Origin: JASGCL01 sp965203915
GTDB taxonomy: Bacteria; Pseudomonadota; Alphaproteobacteria; JASGCL01
Direction of reading: 5' to 3'
Length of the DNA: 64,000 nucleotides
Assembly (NCBI GenBank): GCA_965203915.1
Contig: OZ241918.1
Location: 682,001-746,000, forward strand
In this document: in pieces, positions 16,756 to 25,578 of the stretch
How the letters are laid out: each line of letters opens with the position of its first letter
Numbering within the stretch: position 1 is the first letter of the stretch
Translations under genes and position numbers: made by a program
Notes under the pieces: model-generated
Told to the model about the DNA's origin: nothing
The model's input: only the letters and a program-made list of their open reading frames with translations
Databases searched by the model: none

Positions 16756-16815
16756 GATATATAAGCCCTTGAATTGTTTGCAAAATACTTATCTTGCCTT
16801 GGTGTATACCGTATC

Positions 16816-16844
16816 ATTATACTACTATATTTAAGGCAAAGCAA
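16816..16844 (-). promoter_or_regulatory. Sigma70-type promoter of the rrf2-suf operon
   Basis: On the minus strand TTGCTT (16844-16839) is followed after 17 bases by a perfect TATAAT (16821-16816). It lies 60 bases ahead of the rrf2 start codon, with the -35 box inside the last codons of trmB. The surrounding TA-rich, partly symmetrical sequence may be the Rrf2 operator, but I cannot define one. Confidence 0.65.
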
Positions 16845-17574
16845 GTTCATTATTATTTTTTGTATAAAGGAGGTAAGTTGGGTATTTACCAAATTTTTTT
16901 TGTTTATCATGTTGGGCTTGCGATTTTAATTCGTAGCGCGAAGCCATAAGAATATCAGGGCGTTGCAACCACATCAGCGGTTGGTGATTGCTCCAGATAA
17001 AATTTTTATCCTGTTGAAAATACATCATGGTTGATTGCAAGAAAATAGCATGATCGGTCGCAATAAGAATCTGCCCCGCGGGTTTTAACAGACGGCAAAA
17101 GATAGGCAAGGTGAGGGGCGATATCATACGCCTTAGGGTGTGGCGTCGTTTTTTCCAGGGGTCGGGATAAAGAATAATAATTTTTTCCAAACAGCCATCG
17201 GGCATATGGGGCAGGAGGTGATGGATGTCATCGGTATAAAGATGCAGGTTGGGAAGGGTTGCCGCGTCATCGATAATTTTGCTTAATAATTTGACCGCGC
17301 TATGGCGAAATGGTTCGGCACCGATAAAGCCGACCTCGGGTCGAGTCTGAGCCCAATGATATAGGTTTTCGCCGCCACCAAAGCCGATCTCCAACCACCA
17401 ATTCTCATGGCGGTGCCAAAAATCATTATTTTTCATGGCGGTGGGGGATATTTGATAGGATAGCAAGCCGTTTTGCCATATGGCTTGCTGGCGCGCAGTT
17501 AATTTTTTGCCAAGGCGGCGACCAAAAAATTTTAACTGCGGGTGTTCTTGTGAATGGCGCGGGGTATAAGACAT
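16831..17574 (-). CDS. trmB: tRNA (guanine-N7-)-methyltransferase
   Basis: TrmB makes 7-methylguanosine at position 46 of tRNA, with S-adenosylmethionine. The 247-residue product has the family's N-terminal RRLGKKLTARQQAIW, the SAM-binding LEIGFGGGENLYHWA (about 61-75), GAEPF, the DDIHHLLPHMPDG acidic region, IILYPDPWKKRRHTLRRMI (about 132-150, the PDPW(p)K..H..RR signature) and IATDHAIF. Length fits. It is transcribed toward the suf operon, whose promoter overlaps its 3' end, and is divergent from the ankyrin gene. Confidence 0.95.
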   Translation of the reverse strand: MSYTPRHSQEHPQLKFFGRRLGKKLTARQQAIWQNGLLSYQISPTAMKNNDFWHRHENWWLEIGFGGGENLYHWAQTRPEVGFIGAEPFRHSAVKLLSKIIDDAATLPNLHLYTDDIHHLLPHMPDGCLEKIIILYPDPWKKRRHTLRRMISPLTLPIFCRLLKPAGQILIATDHAIFLQSTMMYFQQDKNFIWSNHQPLMWLQRPDILMASRYELKSQAQHDKQKKFGKYPTYLLYTKNNNELALP

Positions 17575-17691
17575 GAAGGATTGTTTAGCTTTAATTTAAA
17601 AAAATAAATGTTGCAATTCTTATTGCAACATTATAAAAAAGAGCGGTATCATGAATGCTGTGAATGACTTTGCGGCAACGATAAATAAAAA

Positions 17692-18264
17692 ATGACAAAA
17701 AATAAATTGGGATTTATTTTTTTACCATCGCGCAGCTTGTTGCCGCGCTTTTTCATGCCCGCCTCGCCAGGTTTTTCGACAAATTTTTTTCCAGGTTTTT
17801 CCCCAGTTTTTTCCCCAATTTTTTTCTTGGCTTGCTTATTTTTTTTCCTGACTTTTGCCTTAGCACCCGCCTTTGCCTTAAGCAATGACGAAAAGGAAAT
17901 GTTGCGCGCCGCCGCCGATGGGGATGCCGATATTGTCGTGCACTTAATAAAGAAAAATATTGATGTTAATACGGCGGATGAAAAGGGCGAAACATCGCTG
18001 TTGAAGGCCGCTTACAATAAAAATGACAAGACGGTGCGCGCGCTGTTGGCGGCGGGTGCCAACCCTAACCAAGCCGATAAGGAAGGCAACACCCCCATCA
18101 TGGCCGCGGCTTGGCAGGGGGATGTTGACATCGTAGCCATGCTCATCACGGCGGGCGCCAATGTTAGGGCAAGAAATAATGGCGGATACAATGCCATGAT
18201 AGCGGCGTCGGTCTGGGGCTATCGCGATGTTGTAAAATTGTTAAGGACCGCGGGTGCTGACTAA
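17692..18264 (+). CDS. Exported ankyrin-repeat protein
   Basis: A 190-residue protein with a long hydrophobic N-terminus and four ankyrin repeats. Residues 1-63 include two or three Phe/Pro/Ser-rich imperfect repeats (GFSTNFFPGFSPVFSPIFF) and then a 20-residue hydrophobic stretch ending APAFA, which looks like an unusually long signal peptide or a membrane anchor. An internal ATG at codon 22 (17755) would give a more usual signal length. The repeats follow: DIVVHLIKKNIDVNTADEKG, TVRALLAAGANPNQADKEG, DIVAMLITAGANVRARNNG and a final DVVKLLRTAGAD cap. Ankyrin repeats bind proteins; the partner is unknown. It stands alone between trmB and the dcw cluster. Confidence 0.8.
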   Translation: MTKNKLGFIFLPSRSLLPRFFMPASPGFSTNFFPGFSPVFSPIFFLACLFFFLTFALAPAFALSNDEKEMLRAAADGDADIVVHLIKKNIDVNTADEKGETSLLKAAYNKNDKTVRALLAAGANPNQADKEGNTPIMAAAWQGDVDIVAMLITAGANVRARNNGGYNAMIAASVWGYRDVVKLLRTAGAD

Positions 18265-18413
18265 TAGGCCCGCGATTAAAAACGCGGCAAAAAGCCAAAA
18301 ATAATATAGCGAAGGTTGCAAAACAACGCCCAACCGCGGCGGATAATCCGCTAGCGTGTATCGATATTACATTGCAATCAATGTTCACTGCATTTTGCAG
18401 TTGATTATAGTGG

Positions 18414-18442
18414 TTGACAAATACCATAAAATCCCATAAAAT
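18414..18442 (+). promoter_or_regulatory. Sigma70-type promoter of the dcw cluster
   Basis: A perfect TTGACA (18414-18419) is followed after 17 bases by TAAAAT (18437-18442). It lies about 165 bases ahead of mraZ and is the only good promoter seen before the cluster. The MraZ-type repeats lie on its spacer and -10 box. Confidence 0.75.
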
Positions 18443-18446
18443 CCCA
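18422..18446 (-). promoter_or_regulatory. MraZ-type operator (TGGGA repeats, 10-bp period)
   Basis: On the minus strand two exact TGGGA boxes (18446-18442 and 18436-18432) and a third imperfect one, TGGTA (18426-18422), are each separated by five bases (TTTTA both times). This is the TGGGN-N5 direct-repeat pattern known for MraZ binding upstream of mraZ in other bacteria. The boxes cover the promoter's -10 and spacer, so MraZ binding should block RNA polymerase. Confidence 0.75.
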
Positions 18447-18608
18447 TGATATGGCAAAAATGGGGTGCTGTTTTTTTTTAGAAGATATTAGCCTGCTATT
18501 TTTGGCTTAACGCCGACCGACCTTAAGAATATTTTTTTTCCAGGAAGGTTAGCAAGTTAGTAATTTACCAATGGATAACCCATAAACAAGGCGCAAGGTT
18601 TTATCATC

Positions 18609-19049
18609 ATGGTTTCGACGGCAGTGTTTACGGGAACTTACCCACTTAAACTTGACCTCAAGGGTCGGGTTTCCCTGCCATCGCCATTTCGCAGCCATTT
18701 GCAAGAAGGAAAGTTTTTCCTTTTCCCGTCGCCCAATCACAAGGCGTTGGAGGCCTGCCCCACGAGCTTCATGGAAAAATTGCAATCGGCCGTGGTGCAA
18801 CAAACCAACCTGTTTTCTCAAGAAGAAGATGATATGTCATGGCTGTTTGCCGAAAGCCGCGATGTGGCGATAGACGACACGGGGCGGTTCGTTATGCCCC
18901 AGGATTTTCTTGACCACGCCGAGATTGCGCTGGGCGATAAGTTATTTTTTGTTGGCCACGGCACGCGTTTTTTTATTTGGAACGAAGGCAACCTCGCCGC
19001 ATTTAAGAAAAAACGCAATCCACCGAAAAATTTAAAATTGAGCACCTGA
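18609..19049 (+). CDS. mraZ: Transcriptional regulator MraZ
   Basis: MraZ is a DNA-binding protein of the AbrB/SpoVT fold that controls its own dcw operon. The 146-residue product has two tandem half-domains, each with the D-x-x-G-R motif: LDLKGRVSLP (about 15-24) and IDDTGRFVMP (about 88-97). The N-terminus VFTGTYPLKLD is typical. Length is at the family norm (about 140-150). The stop codon overlaps the rsmH start by one base (TGATG). Matching DNA repeats are seen about 165 bases upstream, supporting autoregulation. Confidence 0.95.
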   Translation: MVSTAVFTGTYPLKLDLKGRVSLPSPFRSHLQEGKFFLFPSPNHKALEACPTSFMEKLQSAVVQQTNLFSQEEDDMSWLFAESRDVAIDDTGRFVMPQDFLDHAEIALGDKLFFVGHGTRFFIWNEGNLAAFKKKRNPPKNLKLST

Positions 19050-19990
19050 TGATAGATGAAACCACCCCCCATGTTCCTGTATTATGTTCCGAGGTTGTAG
19101 AAATGTTGGCTATAACATCTGACGGTATTTACATTGACGCAACCTTTGGCGCGGGTGGCATGACGCGGGCTATTTTGGCGCGGCAGCCCAAAAAAGTGAT
19201 AGGGGTCGACCGCGATTCGACCGCGGGCAAAACGGCAAAAATATTGCAAGAGCAACATAAGAATTTTGAATTTATCAATAACAATTTTGGCATGATGCAA
19301 CATTTTTTAAAGGATTATGATAAAAAAATAGACGGCATTGTCTTTGACCTGGGGGTTAGTTCGATGCAATTGGACGATGCGGCGCGGGGTTTTTCTTTCG
19401 CCAAGGACGCGCCGTTGGATATGCGGATGAATCAAGCGGAAGCAACGCCCACCGCCGCCGATATTATTAATCAGCAAAGCGAAATAGAATTGGCCAATAT
19501 TTTTTATCGTTATGGTGAAGAAAAAAAATCGCGCTGGATAGCAAAAAAAATTGTTGCCCAGCGCGCCGTGGCGCCCATCACCACCACCCTGCAATTGAGT
19601 GCGTTGATAAGCGATACTATAAAAGGCGGGCGCGGTAAAATTCATCCCGCAACCCGCGTTTTTCAAGCCCTACGTATCGCGGTTAACAACGAATTGACCG
19701 AGGTGGTTAATGGCTTAGAAGCCGCCGAAAAATTATTAAAAATTGGCGGACGTTTGGTGGTGATATCATTCCATTCTTTGGAAGATAAAATTGTTAAAAC
19801 ATTTTTAAAAGACCGCGCGACCGCGCAGGCTCGGCCATCGCGCCATATGCCCGATAATTTGGATAAAGCAACCTACCAGCCGTCGTTTGAATTGCTGAGT
19901 AAAAAACCTGTGGTCGCCAGCGATACCGAGCGGCAAGATAACCCACGCAGTCGTTCCGCCAAATTACGTTTTGCAATAAAAATAGCCTAA
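19049..19990 (+). CDS. rsmH: 16S rRNA (cytosine-1402-N4)-methyltransferase
   Basis: RsmH (MraW) methylates C1402 of 16S rRNA. The 313-residue product opens HVPVLCSEVVEML (8-20), has the SAM-binding YIDATFGAGGMTRAIL (about 29-44) and GVDRD, then GIVFDLGVSSMQLDDAARGFSF-type sequence around 95-115, LDMRMNQ, RYGEEKKSRWIA, and the C-terminal VVISFHSLEDKIVKTF and NPRSRSAKLR. All family blocks are present and length is normal. Start codon overlaps the mraZ stop, so the two are translationally coupled. Confidence 0.97.
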   Translation: MIDETTPHVPVLCSEVVEMLAITSDGIYIDATFGAGGMTRAILARQPKKVIGVDRDSTAGKTAKILQEQHKNFEFINNNFGMMQHFLKDYDKKIDGIVFDLGVSSMQLDDAARGFSFAKDAPLDMRMNQAEATPTAADIINQQSEIELANIFYRYGEEKKSRWIAKKIVAQRAVAPITTTLQLSALISDTIKGGRGKIHPATRVFQALRIAVNNELTEVVNGLEAAEKLLKIGGRLVVISFHSLEDKIVKTFLKDRATAQARPSRHMPDNLDKATYQPSFELLSKKPVVASDTERQDNPRSRSAKLRFAIKIA

Positions 19991-20014
19991 AAAAAATAAG
20001 GAAAATAAAAAATC

Positions 20015-20383
20015 ATGACCCTTCAGAAATTGCTCATTGGTATTATCTACAGCCTATCATTGATTATTCTTTGTTGGATGCCGACCTACCTTGGTTATTA
20101 TTTAAGCCAAGCAAACCGCGAGGTTAAATTTTTGAAAAGAGAATTGCTGGCGGTGCGCGCCGAAAATAGTCGGTTAGAAATAGCCTATAGCAATCTTTCT
20201 AGCCCTTCCTCGGTGGCGGCCCTCACCGAAAAATTTTTACCAGAAATGAAGCGGATGAGCGAAAGCCAATTCGTGACGCGCGATTGGTTTTTGCAAAACA
20301 ATTTTGTTTATAACCAGAGCCAAAATCGCTTGGCGCTTGACGGTGAAGAACAGGTCAACAAGCAACTTAAAAGTTTAAATTAA
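20015..20383 (+). CDS. ftsL: Cell division protein FtsL-like
   Basis: FtsL is a bitopic inner-membrane protein of the FtsQLB divisome subcomplex. The 122-residue product has a short cytoplasmic N-terminus, one membrane segment (about 7-29, LIGIIYSLSLIILCWMPTYL) and a periplasmic coiled coil (about 34-62, REVKFLKRELLAVRAENSRL). Sequence conservation in this family is low; the call rests on topology, length and its fixed position between rsmH and ftsI. Twenty-four bases separate it from rsmH. Confidence 0.85.
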   Translation: MTLQKLLIGIIYSLSLIILCWMPTYLGYYLSQANREVKFLKRELLAVRAENSRLEIAYSNLSSPSSVAALTEKFLPEMKRMSESQFVTRDWFLQNNFVYNQSQNRLALDGEEQVNKQLKSLN

Positions 20384-20421
20384 TGACGCCTATTATTTTT
20401 TATTATTATTTGTAACAACCC

Positions 20422-22440
20422 ATGTCTCGCCTCACCCCGCGCATTACGCCCTTGATAGATTTTATCGAGGAGCAGCAGTTGCTAGACCGAGAAAATTTAC
20501 CCGAAGCATTCAAACCATTGCATCGCCCGCAGCAAATATATTTGCGCAAAATAAAACGGCGGATGATTATTGGCATCCTCTCACTGGCAACCATTTTTGT
20601 TATTCCCGCTTATCGCCTAAGCGAACTTGCCATGAATAGAAGTTGGCAAGCCATTGCCGATGCCACCGATGGCAAAATCATGATGCCCGCACCCGCCCCC
20701 GAAAACATGATCCCGCGGGGAAAAATTTATGACCGCACAGGATTTTTGTTGGCGGGTAATTTGCCCACCGTGTCGTTAGTGGTTAACCCCAATAATATTT
20801 TAAACCCCGATGCCACCGCCAGCAAATTAACCAGCCTTTTTCCCTATTTAGAAAAAAAGACATTGTTGAAGCAATTCCAAGAAAAAACCAACCGCAGGAT
20901 AATTTTGGTGCAAAACCTGGATCCCGTTATCAAACGGTCGGTGCTGGATATTGGCGACCCTGGCTTAGAATTGATGGATGACAGCAAACGTTTTTACCCC
21001 AGCAACAGCCATGGCGCGGTGACCATTGGGTTCGTTACGCCCAATAACAAAGGCATCATGGGTTTAGAAAGATTTTTTGACAAAGAATTGACCGCGGGCA
21101 AAGATGTCAGCCTGTCGCTTGATAGCCGCGTTCAAAATTTTTTGGATGAAGAATTATCGGTCGCCGCCGCCGAACATAAGGCCTCGGCCGCGGGCGGCGT
21201 GGTGATGGATATTCAAAATGGCGAAATATTGGGGCTATCATCCTTGCCAGGATTCAATCCCAATAATCGCACCAAGTTGGATATCAACAATACTTTTAAT
21301 ATGATGATAGGTGGTAGTTACGAATTGGGTTCGGTTATGAAAATTATAACCATCGCCAAATGGTTGGATGAACAGCCAGCGGTTGATAAAAACCAGCTAG
21401 GCAAAGAATCTTGGCGTAAAAAATTGTGGGATGTTACTGTCCCATTAAGCATCGATGATTACACCATAAGCGACATGCACCCCATAGATCGCCCCATAAC
21501 CAGCGATGAGATATTTATTTATTCTTCTAATATCGGCACCATTTTGCTTACCAAAGATGTGCTGGCGGGCAACAGCGCAGCGCAGCGTGATTTTTTACGT
21601 TCGTTGCATCTGTTATCAAAAATAGAATTACCATTTTCTGACCAAGAAGTTGCCAAACCCATCGCACCAAAAAATTGGGGACGGATAGAATCTGGCACCA
21701 TCAGTTTTGGACATGGTTTGTCTTTGCCGCCGTTGCAATTTGCCACGGCGGTGGCGGCGTTGCTGGGCGACGGGGTGTGGCGTGCGCCATCTTTTCGCGT
21801 GACCCATCATGACAATAATACACCGTTAGACAGCCAACCCAAAAAAGAAACCGTCAGCAATGCCCTGATGGCGGTCTTGCCTGTCGCCTGGCAAGATAAA
21901 ATGGCTTCGTGGTTGTTAGGGCGTGATACAGCCGCCAACGAGCAACATAAAAAAACAGGACCAGAACTTGTGAAGAGCACCACGCGCGAAGAATTGCGAC
22001 GTTTGTTAAGGTTGAATGTTTTATATGGTTCGGGGCGGCGGATTAATCAAACGGGGGTGGCGGGTTATGAAATTGGTGGCAAAACTGGCACCGCGGAAAA
22101 AACATTGAATGGACAATATGATAAAGGAAAAAACCTAACCAGCTTCATTGCCGTTTTTCCCGTGTCAAAGCCACGCTACCTGGTTTTTCTCTTGCTTGAT
22201 AACACACAAAAGGGCGACCTGGCCTCGGCTACGCTGGCCCCAGCCACAGGCCGCTTGATAGGAAAAATAGCTCCGCTCCTACCCTTAATACCCAACCGCA
22301 ATGTCGAAAAAAATCATGATAATGATTATCAAGCCATCAGCAATATAAAAGATTTGACAAAGAATGAAGGCCAGCAGGATGCTTCGCGCCAAGTAAAAAC
22401 GGCACCCAAGAAGCAAGCAAAACAAGCTGTAAAAAGGTAA
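20422..22440 (+). CDS. ftsI: Peptidoglycan transpeptidase FtsI (PBP3)
   Basis: FtsI crosslinks septal peptidoglycan as a class B penicillin-binding protein. The 672-residue product has a cytoplasmic N-terminus, a membrane anchor at about 47-65, a dimerisation/pedestal domain beginning RGKIYDRTGFLLA (99-111) and the transpeptidase domain. The catalytic SxxK is S304-VMK in ELGSVMK, the SxN motif is S368-SN, and KTG is at 554-556 in GGKTGTAEK. The usual EPGS/TFK reads ELGSVMK here. About 50 extra residues lie between SxN and KTG, and a Lys/Gln-rich tail of about 30 residues ends the protein, making it longer than the usual 570-600. FtsW, its glycosyltransferase partner, is in the same cluster. 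Confidence 0.95.
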   Translation: MSRLTPRITPLIDFIEEQQLLDRENLPEAFKPLHRPQQIYLRKIKRRMIIGILSLATIFVIPAYRLSELAMNRSWQAIADATDGKIMMPAPAPENMIPRGKIYDRTGFLLAGNLPTVSLVVNPNNILNPDATASKLTSLFPYLEKKTLLKQFQEKTNRRIILVQNLDPVIKRSVLDIGDPGLELMDDSKRFYPSNSHGAVTIGFVTPNNKGIMGLERFFDKELTAGKDVSLSLDSRVQNFLDEELSVAAAEHKASAAGGVVMDIQNGEILGLSSLPGFNPNNRTKLDINNTFNMMIGGSYELGSVMKIITIAKWLDEQPAVDKNQLGKESWRKKLWDVTVPLSIDDYTISDMHPIDRPITSDEIFIYSSNIGTILLTKDVLAGNSAAQRDFLRSLHLLSKIELPFSDQEVAKPIAPKNWGRIESGTISFGHGLSLPPLQFATAVAALLGDGVWRAPSFRVTHHDNNTPLDSQPKKETVSNALMAVLPVAWQDKMASWLLGRDTAANEQHKKTGPELVKSTTREELRRLLRLNVLYGSGRRINQTGVAGYEIGGKTGTAEKTLNGQYDKGKNLTSFIAVFPVSKPRYLVFLLLDNTQKGDLASATLAPATGRLIGKIAPLLPLIPNRNVEKNHDNDYQAISNIKDLTKNEGQQDASRQVKTAPKKQAKQAVKR

Positions 22441-22504
22441 GGGCGGGTGGTAATGAAAAAATACCCCGTTGCTTTATGAATATAACTCACCTTATCATCC
22501 GCAC

Positions 22505-23998
22505 ATGCCATCCATCGCCCCAGCATTATCGCCCGAACAAATAAACCAGCTTGCCAATCGCTACAGCGGTATCACCGCCGATAGCCGACGGGTCAAGGCA
22601 GGCGCGCTGTTTGTTGCTTTGCCACGCAGTTTTGAAGGCGGGCAAGACGGCGCCGATTATATCGATGCGGCCATTAACAATGGCGCCAGCGCGATACTAA
22701 CCGCAAGCGACATTGATGTTCAATCGTCAGCCACGGTTAGCGTGATAAAAAGCAACGAGCCGCGGCGCGATTTGGCTTTGCTCCTGGCGGCGCGTGCGGG
22801 GGCCATGCCACAATATTTGGCGTTGGTGACGGGCACCAATGGTAAGAGCAGTATTGTCCAGATGGCGCGGGAATTATGGGCGAAGGCAGGGGATGATTCG
22901 GCGTCGGTCGGAACATTGGGGATAGTGAAAGAAGCCGCGGGCAAAAAAACATTGACCAACCTAAGCCACACCACGCCCGACCCCGAATGGCTTTATCCCG
23001 CCCTGGCGGGGCTACAGCAAGAAAATATTCAGCATGTAGCGATGGAGGCTTCCTCTCACGGCTTGCACCAACATCGATTGGACGGTTTGGCAAAAAATAT
23101 TCTGTCGGCAGCGATGGCGGAATTAAGCCAAGACCATTTGGATTATCATCGAACCTTAGAACATTATCACGATAGTAAATTGCGTTTGTTCGGCGAATTA
23201 TTGCCCGTGGGCGGGCGGGCGATATTTTGGCAACATAGTCCCGTGGCGGAAAAAATAAGCGATATTTGCAAACAACGTGGTTTGAAAAAAATAATGATGA
23301 GTCGTGGCAAAAATCCTGACGCTACATTATGCTTGCTGGCCACCACCCCCACCGCGGCGGCGGGGCAAAAATTGGAATTTTTGTTTATGGATAAAAATTA
23401 TACGGCAACCCTGCCCCTGGCGGGGCATTTTCAGGCCGAAAATGCTTTGACGGCCTTGTTGATGGTGATGAAAGAAAATACTTCCTCAGAATTAGAAAAA
23501 TTTTTGCCGCATTTAGCCAGCCTGTCGCCCATTCGTGGTCGCATAGAAAAAATTGCCGAGCATAGGGACGCCCATTTTTTTGTCGATTATGCCCATACCG
23601 ACGCGGCCTTGGCGACTATATTGCGCACCCTGCGCCCCTTCGTGCGCGGTAAATTGATTGTGGTGTTTGGTTGCGGTGGTAATCGCGATCCTTTTAAGCG
23701 GCCAAAAATGGGGCAGGTTGCCAATGACCTGGCCGATGAAGTCATTATCACCGATGACAACCCACGGAAGGAAAAACCAGAAGCCATAAGAAAAGCCATT
23801 TTGGCGACTTGCCCCAAGGCGATAGAAGCGCAAAACCGCAAGCAAGCCATTGCCCTGGCCGTGGCCATGGCGCGGGCGGGCGATATTATTTTGGTGGCGG
23901 GCAAGGGGCACGAGACAGGACAAATTGTCGGCGAAGAAATTTTACCATTTGATGACGGCGCGGTAATAAGGGAAGAAATAAAAAATGCTATGGACTAA
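22505..23998 (+). CDS. murE: UDP-MurNAc-L-Ala-D-Glu:meso-DAP ligase MurE
   Basis: MurE adds the third residue of the peptidoglycan stem peptide in the cytoplasm. The 497-residue product has ITADSRRVKAGALFVAL (about 20-36), the P-loop VTGTNGKSSI (about 106-115), DHLDYHRTLEHY, and the substrate-choosing TDDNPRKE (near residue 417-424). The DNPR motif predicts meso-diaminopimelate. A TTG at 22469 would add 12 residues; ATG at 22505 fits the family N-terminus, though neither has a clear ribosome binding site. It overlaps murF by 14 bases. Confidence 0.95.
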   Translation: MPSIAPALSPEQINQLANRYSGITADSRRVKAGALFVALPRSFEGGQDGADYIDAAINNGASAILTASDIDVQSSATVSVIKSNEPRRDLALLLAARAGAMPQYLALVTGTNGKSSIVQMARELWAKAGDDSASVGTLGIVKEAAGKKTLTNLSHTTPDPEWLYPALAGLQQENIQHVAMEASSHGLHQHRLDGLAKNILSAAMAELSQDHLDYHRTLEHYHDSKLRLFGELLPVGGRAIFWQHSPVAEKISDICKQRGLKKIMMSRGKNPDATLCLLATTPTAAAGQKLEFLFMDKNYTATLPLAGHFQAENALTALLMVMKENTSSELEKFLPHLASLSPIRGRIEKIAEHRDAHFFVDYAHTDAALATILRTLRPFVRGKLIVVFGCGGNRDPFKRPKMGQVANDLADEVIITDDNPRKEKPEAIRKAILATCPKAIEAQNRKQAIALAVAMARAGDIILVAGKGHETGQIVGEEILPFDDGAVIREEIKNAMD

Positions 23999-25553
23999 CC
24001 AACAATTATCATCGGCCTTGGGTCGCGCATGTCATCTTGAAACTGGCGGGGCGGAAGGATTCATCATCGATAGCCGACAGGTCAAGCCAGGCGATATTTT
24101 TTTGCCATTGGTCGGCACCAAGCAAGATGGCCATGATTATATAGAACAGGTTATTAACCAAGGGGCAGTAGGCAGTTTGTGTTTGCGAGGGGTTATCAAA
24201 AATTATCCAACCAACATACAACAAAAATTGATAGCCAGCGATGATATCATGGCGGATATTATAAAACTTGCCCGTTATCGCCGCGATGAAATAAAAAAAA
24301 ATGGCGGCAAGGTTTTGGCGATTACGGGGTCGGTGGGCAAAACATCGGTTAAAGAAATGATTGGTCATGTGTTAGAAAAAACGGGTGAGCATTATTACAA
24401 ATCCCCCGCCAATCAAAACAATACCCTGGGCGTGCCGTTATGTTTGATGAACAGCCGCGCCGATATCAAGGCGGGGGTTTATGAATGCGGGATGAATCAT
24501 CAGGGCGAATTGTTGCAGATTGGTGAAACCCTGCGCCCCGATATTGTTGTCATCACCAACATTCGTGAAAACCATATTGGTTATTTGGGCAGTTTGCGCG
24601 GCATTGCCGAAGCCAAGGGTGAATTGCTGGAACATATGGCACCCGATGCGCCCATGGCGATATTAGAAAAAGCACGCGAAGCAAAATATAATTTTTTTGA
24701 TTTTCTATCGCAGAAATTTAAACAACATCACCCAGAAGGGAAAGTGGTGTCGGTGGGGGATTGGACTGGGTGCGATGCGCATTTGGTTAAAACAGCCAAC
24801 CATCTTGGGTCAGGTCAAACCATTCAGGCGCGATTGTGCGGCAAGCAAGAAAATTATAATCTTAATCTGAGCGGGTCGCATCAAGCATTAAATAGCTTGT
24901 TTGCTTTGACTGGGCTTCGGTATTTGTTGGGGCCACAGGTAGCAGACACCGCCGCGCAACAATTATCAACCTATGACGCGCCAACCGGGCGGGGCAATAG
25001 CGAATTATTAAAAATAGGTAGTAAAAGAATAGTGTTGATAGATGAATCCTACAACGCCGCGCCAGCATCGATGAAGGCGGCGTTACAAAACCTCGAGAAT
25101 TATGTTGAGCCAGCGTTGGGCATTGAAGCGTCAGGAAATGCTAGAAAAATTGCCATCCTTGGCGATATGAAAGAATTGGGCGATAAGGAATTAGAATATC
25201 ATAAGGAGATAGTTGACGTAGCCCAGCGTTCAGTGGATTATCTCATCTTCGTTGGCGATTTAATGAGGCAAGCTTGGGAGCATTTTTTATTACATGGTAG
25301 CGAAAGGACAGCAGTTATACATGTGCAACCACCGCTATCTTTTTCCAGTAGACGCAAATTCCGTTTGAACAAACCCAAACCATCTACCAATACATCCTTG
25401 GAACGCGTGATTACCGTTGACGACGCCGACCAAGCCATCGATGTGCTCGATGAAATTCTTGCCAACGGCGATATTATCATGGTCAAGGCCTCCCATTCTA
25501 TGGGGCTTGAAAAAATTGTCAAATACCTGCAAGAGAGGTCATCTATTAATTAA
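23985..25553 (+). CDS. murF: UDP-MurNAc-tripeptide:D-Ala-D-Ala ligase MurF
   Basis: MurF adds D-Ala-D-Ala to complete the UDP-MurNAc-pentapeptide. The 522-residue product has FIIDSRQVKPGDIFLPLVG (about 26-44), the P-loop ITGSVGKTSVKEMI (about 111-124), NQNNTLGVPL, GMNHQGEL and IDESYNAAPASMKAAL. An insertion of about 50 residues near the C-terminus (between YLIFVGDLM and VDDADQAID), rich in Arg/Pro/Ser, makes it longer than the usual 450-470. It begins inside the end of murE and ends 25 bases before mraY. Confidence 0.95.
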   Translation: MLWTNQQLSSALGRACHLETGGAEGFIIDSRQVKPGDIFLPLVGTKQDGHDYIEQVINQGAVGSLCLRGVIKNYPTNIQQKLIASDDIMADIIKLARYRRDEIKKNGGKVLAITGSVGKTSVKEMIGHVLEKTGEHYYKSPANQNNTLGVPLCLMNSRADIKAGVYECGMNHQGELLQIGETLRPDIVVITNIRENHIGYLGSLRGIAEAKGELLEHMAPDAPMAILEKAREAKYNFFDFLSQKFKQHHPEGKVVSVGDWTGCDAHLVKTANHLGSGQTIQARLCGKQENYNLNLSGSHQALNSLFALTGLRYLLGPQVADTAAQQLSTYDAPTGRGNSELLKIGSKRIVLIDESYNAAPASMKAALQNLENYVEPALGIEASGNARKIAILGDMKELGDKELEYHKEIVDVAQRSVDYLIFVGDLMRQAWEHFLLHGSERTAVIHVQPPLSFSSRRKFRLNKPKPSTNTSLERVITVDDADQAIDVLDEILANGDIIMVKASHSMGLEKIVKYLQERSSIN

Positions 25554-25578
25554 ACCAAATGTAAAAAATATAGAAATT

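Larger units (their letters stand above)
18265..18608. other. Intergenic region upstream of the dcw cluster
   Basis: No protein-coding frame is supported here. It holds a short GC-rich hairpin (18273-18290) just after the ankyrin gene without a T run, the dcw promoter and the MraZ-type repeats described separately, and a roughly 140-base leader before mraZ in which I see nothing else. Confidence 0.6.

Noticed and set aside
25417..25578. Upstream extension of mraY
   Set aside because: The stretch lies inside the 3' end of murF, and ATG at 25579 gives the canonical N-terminus.
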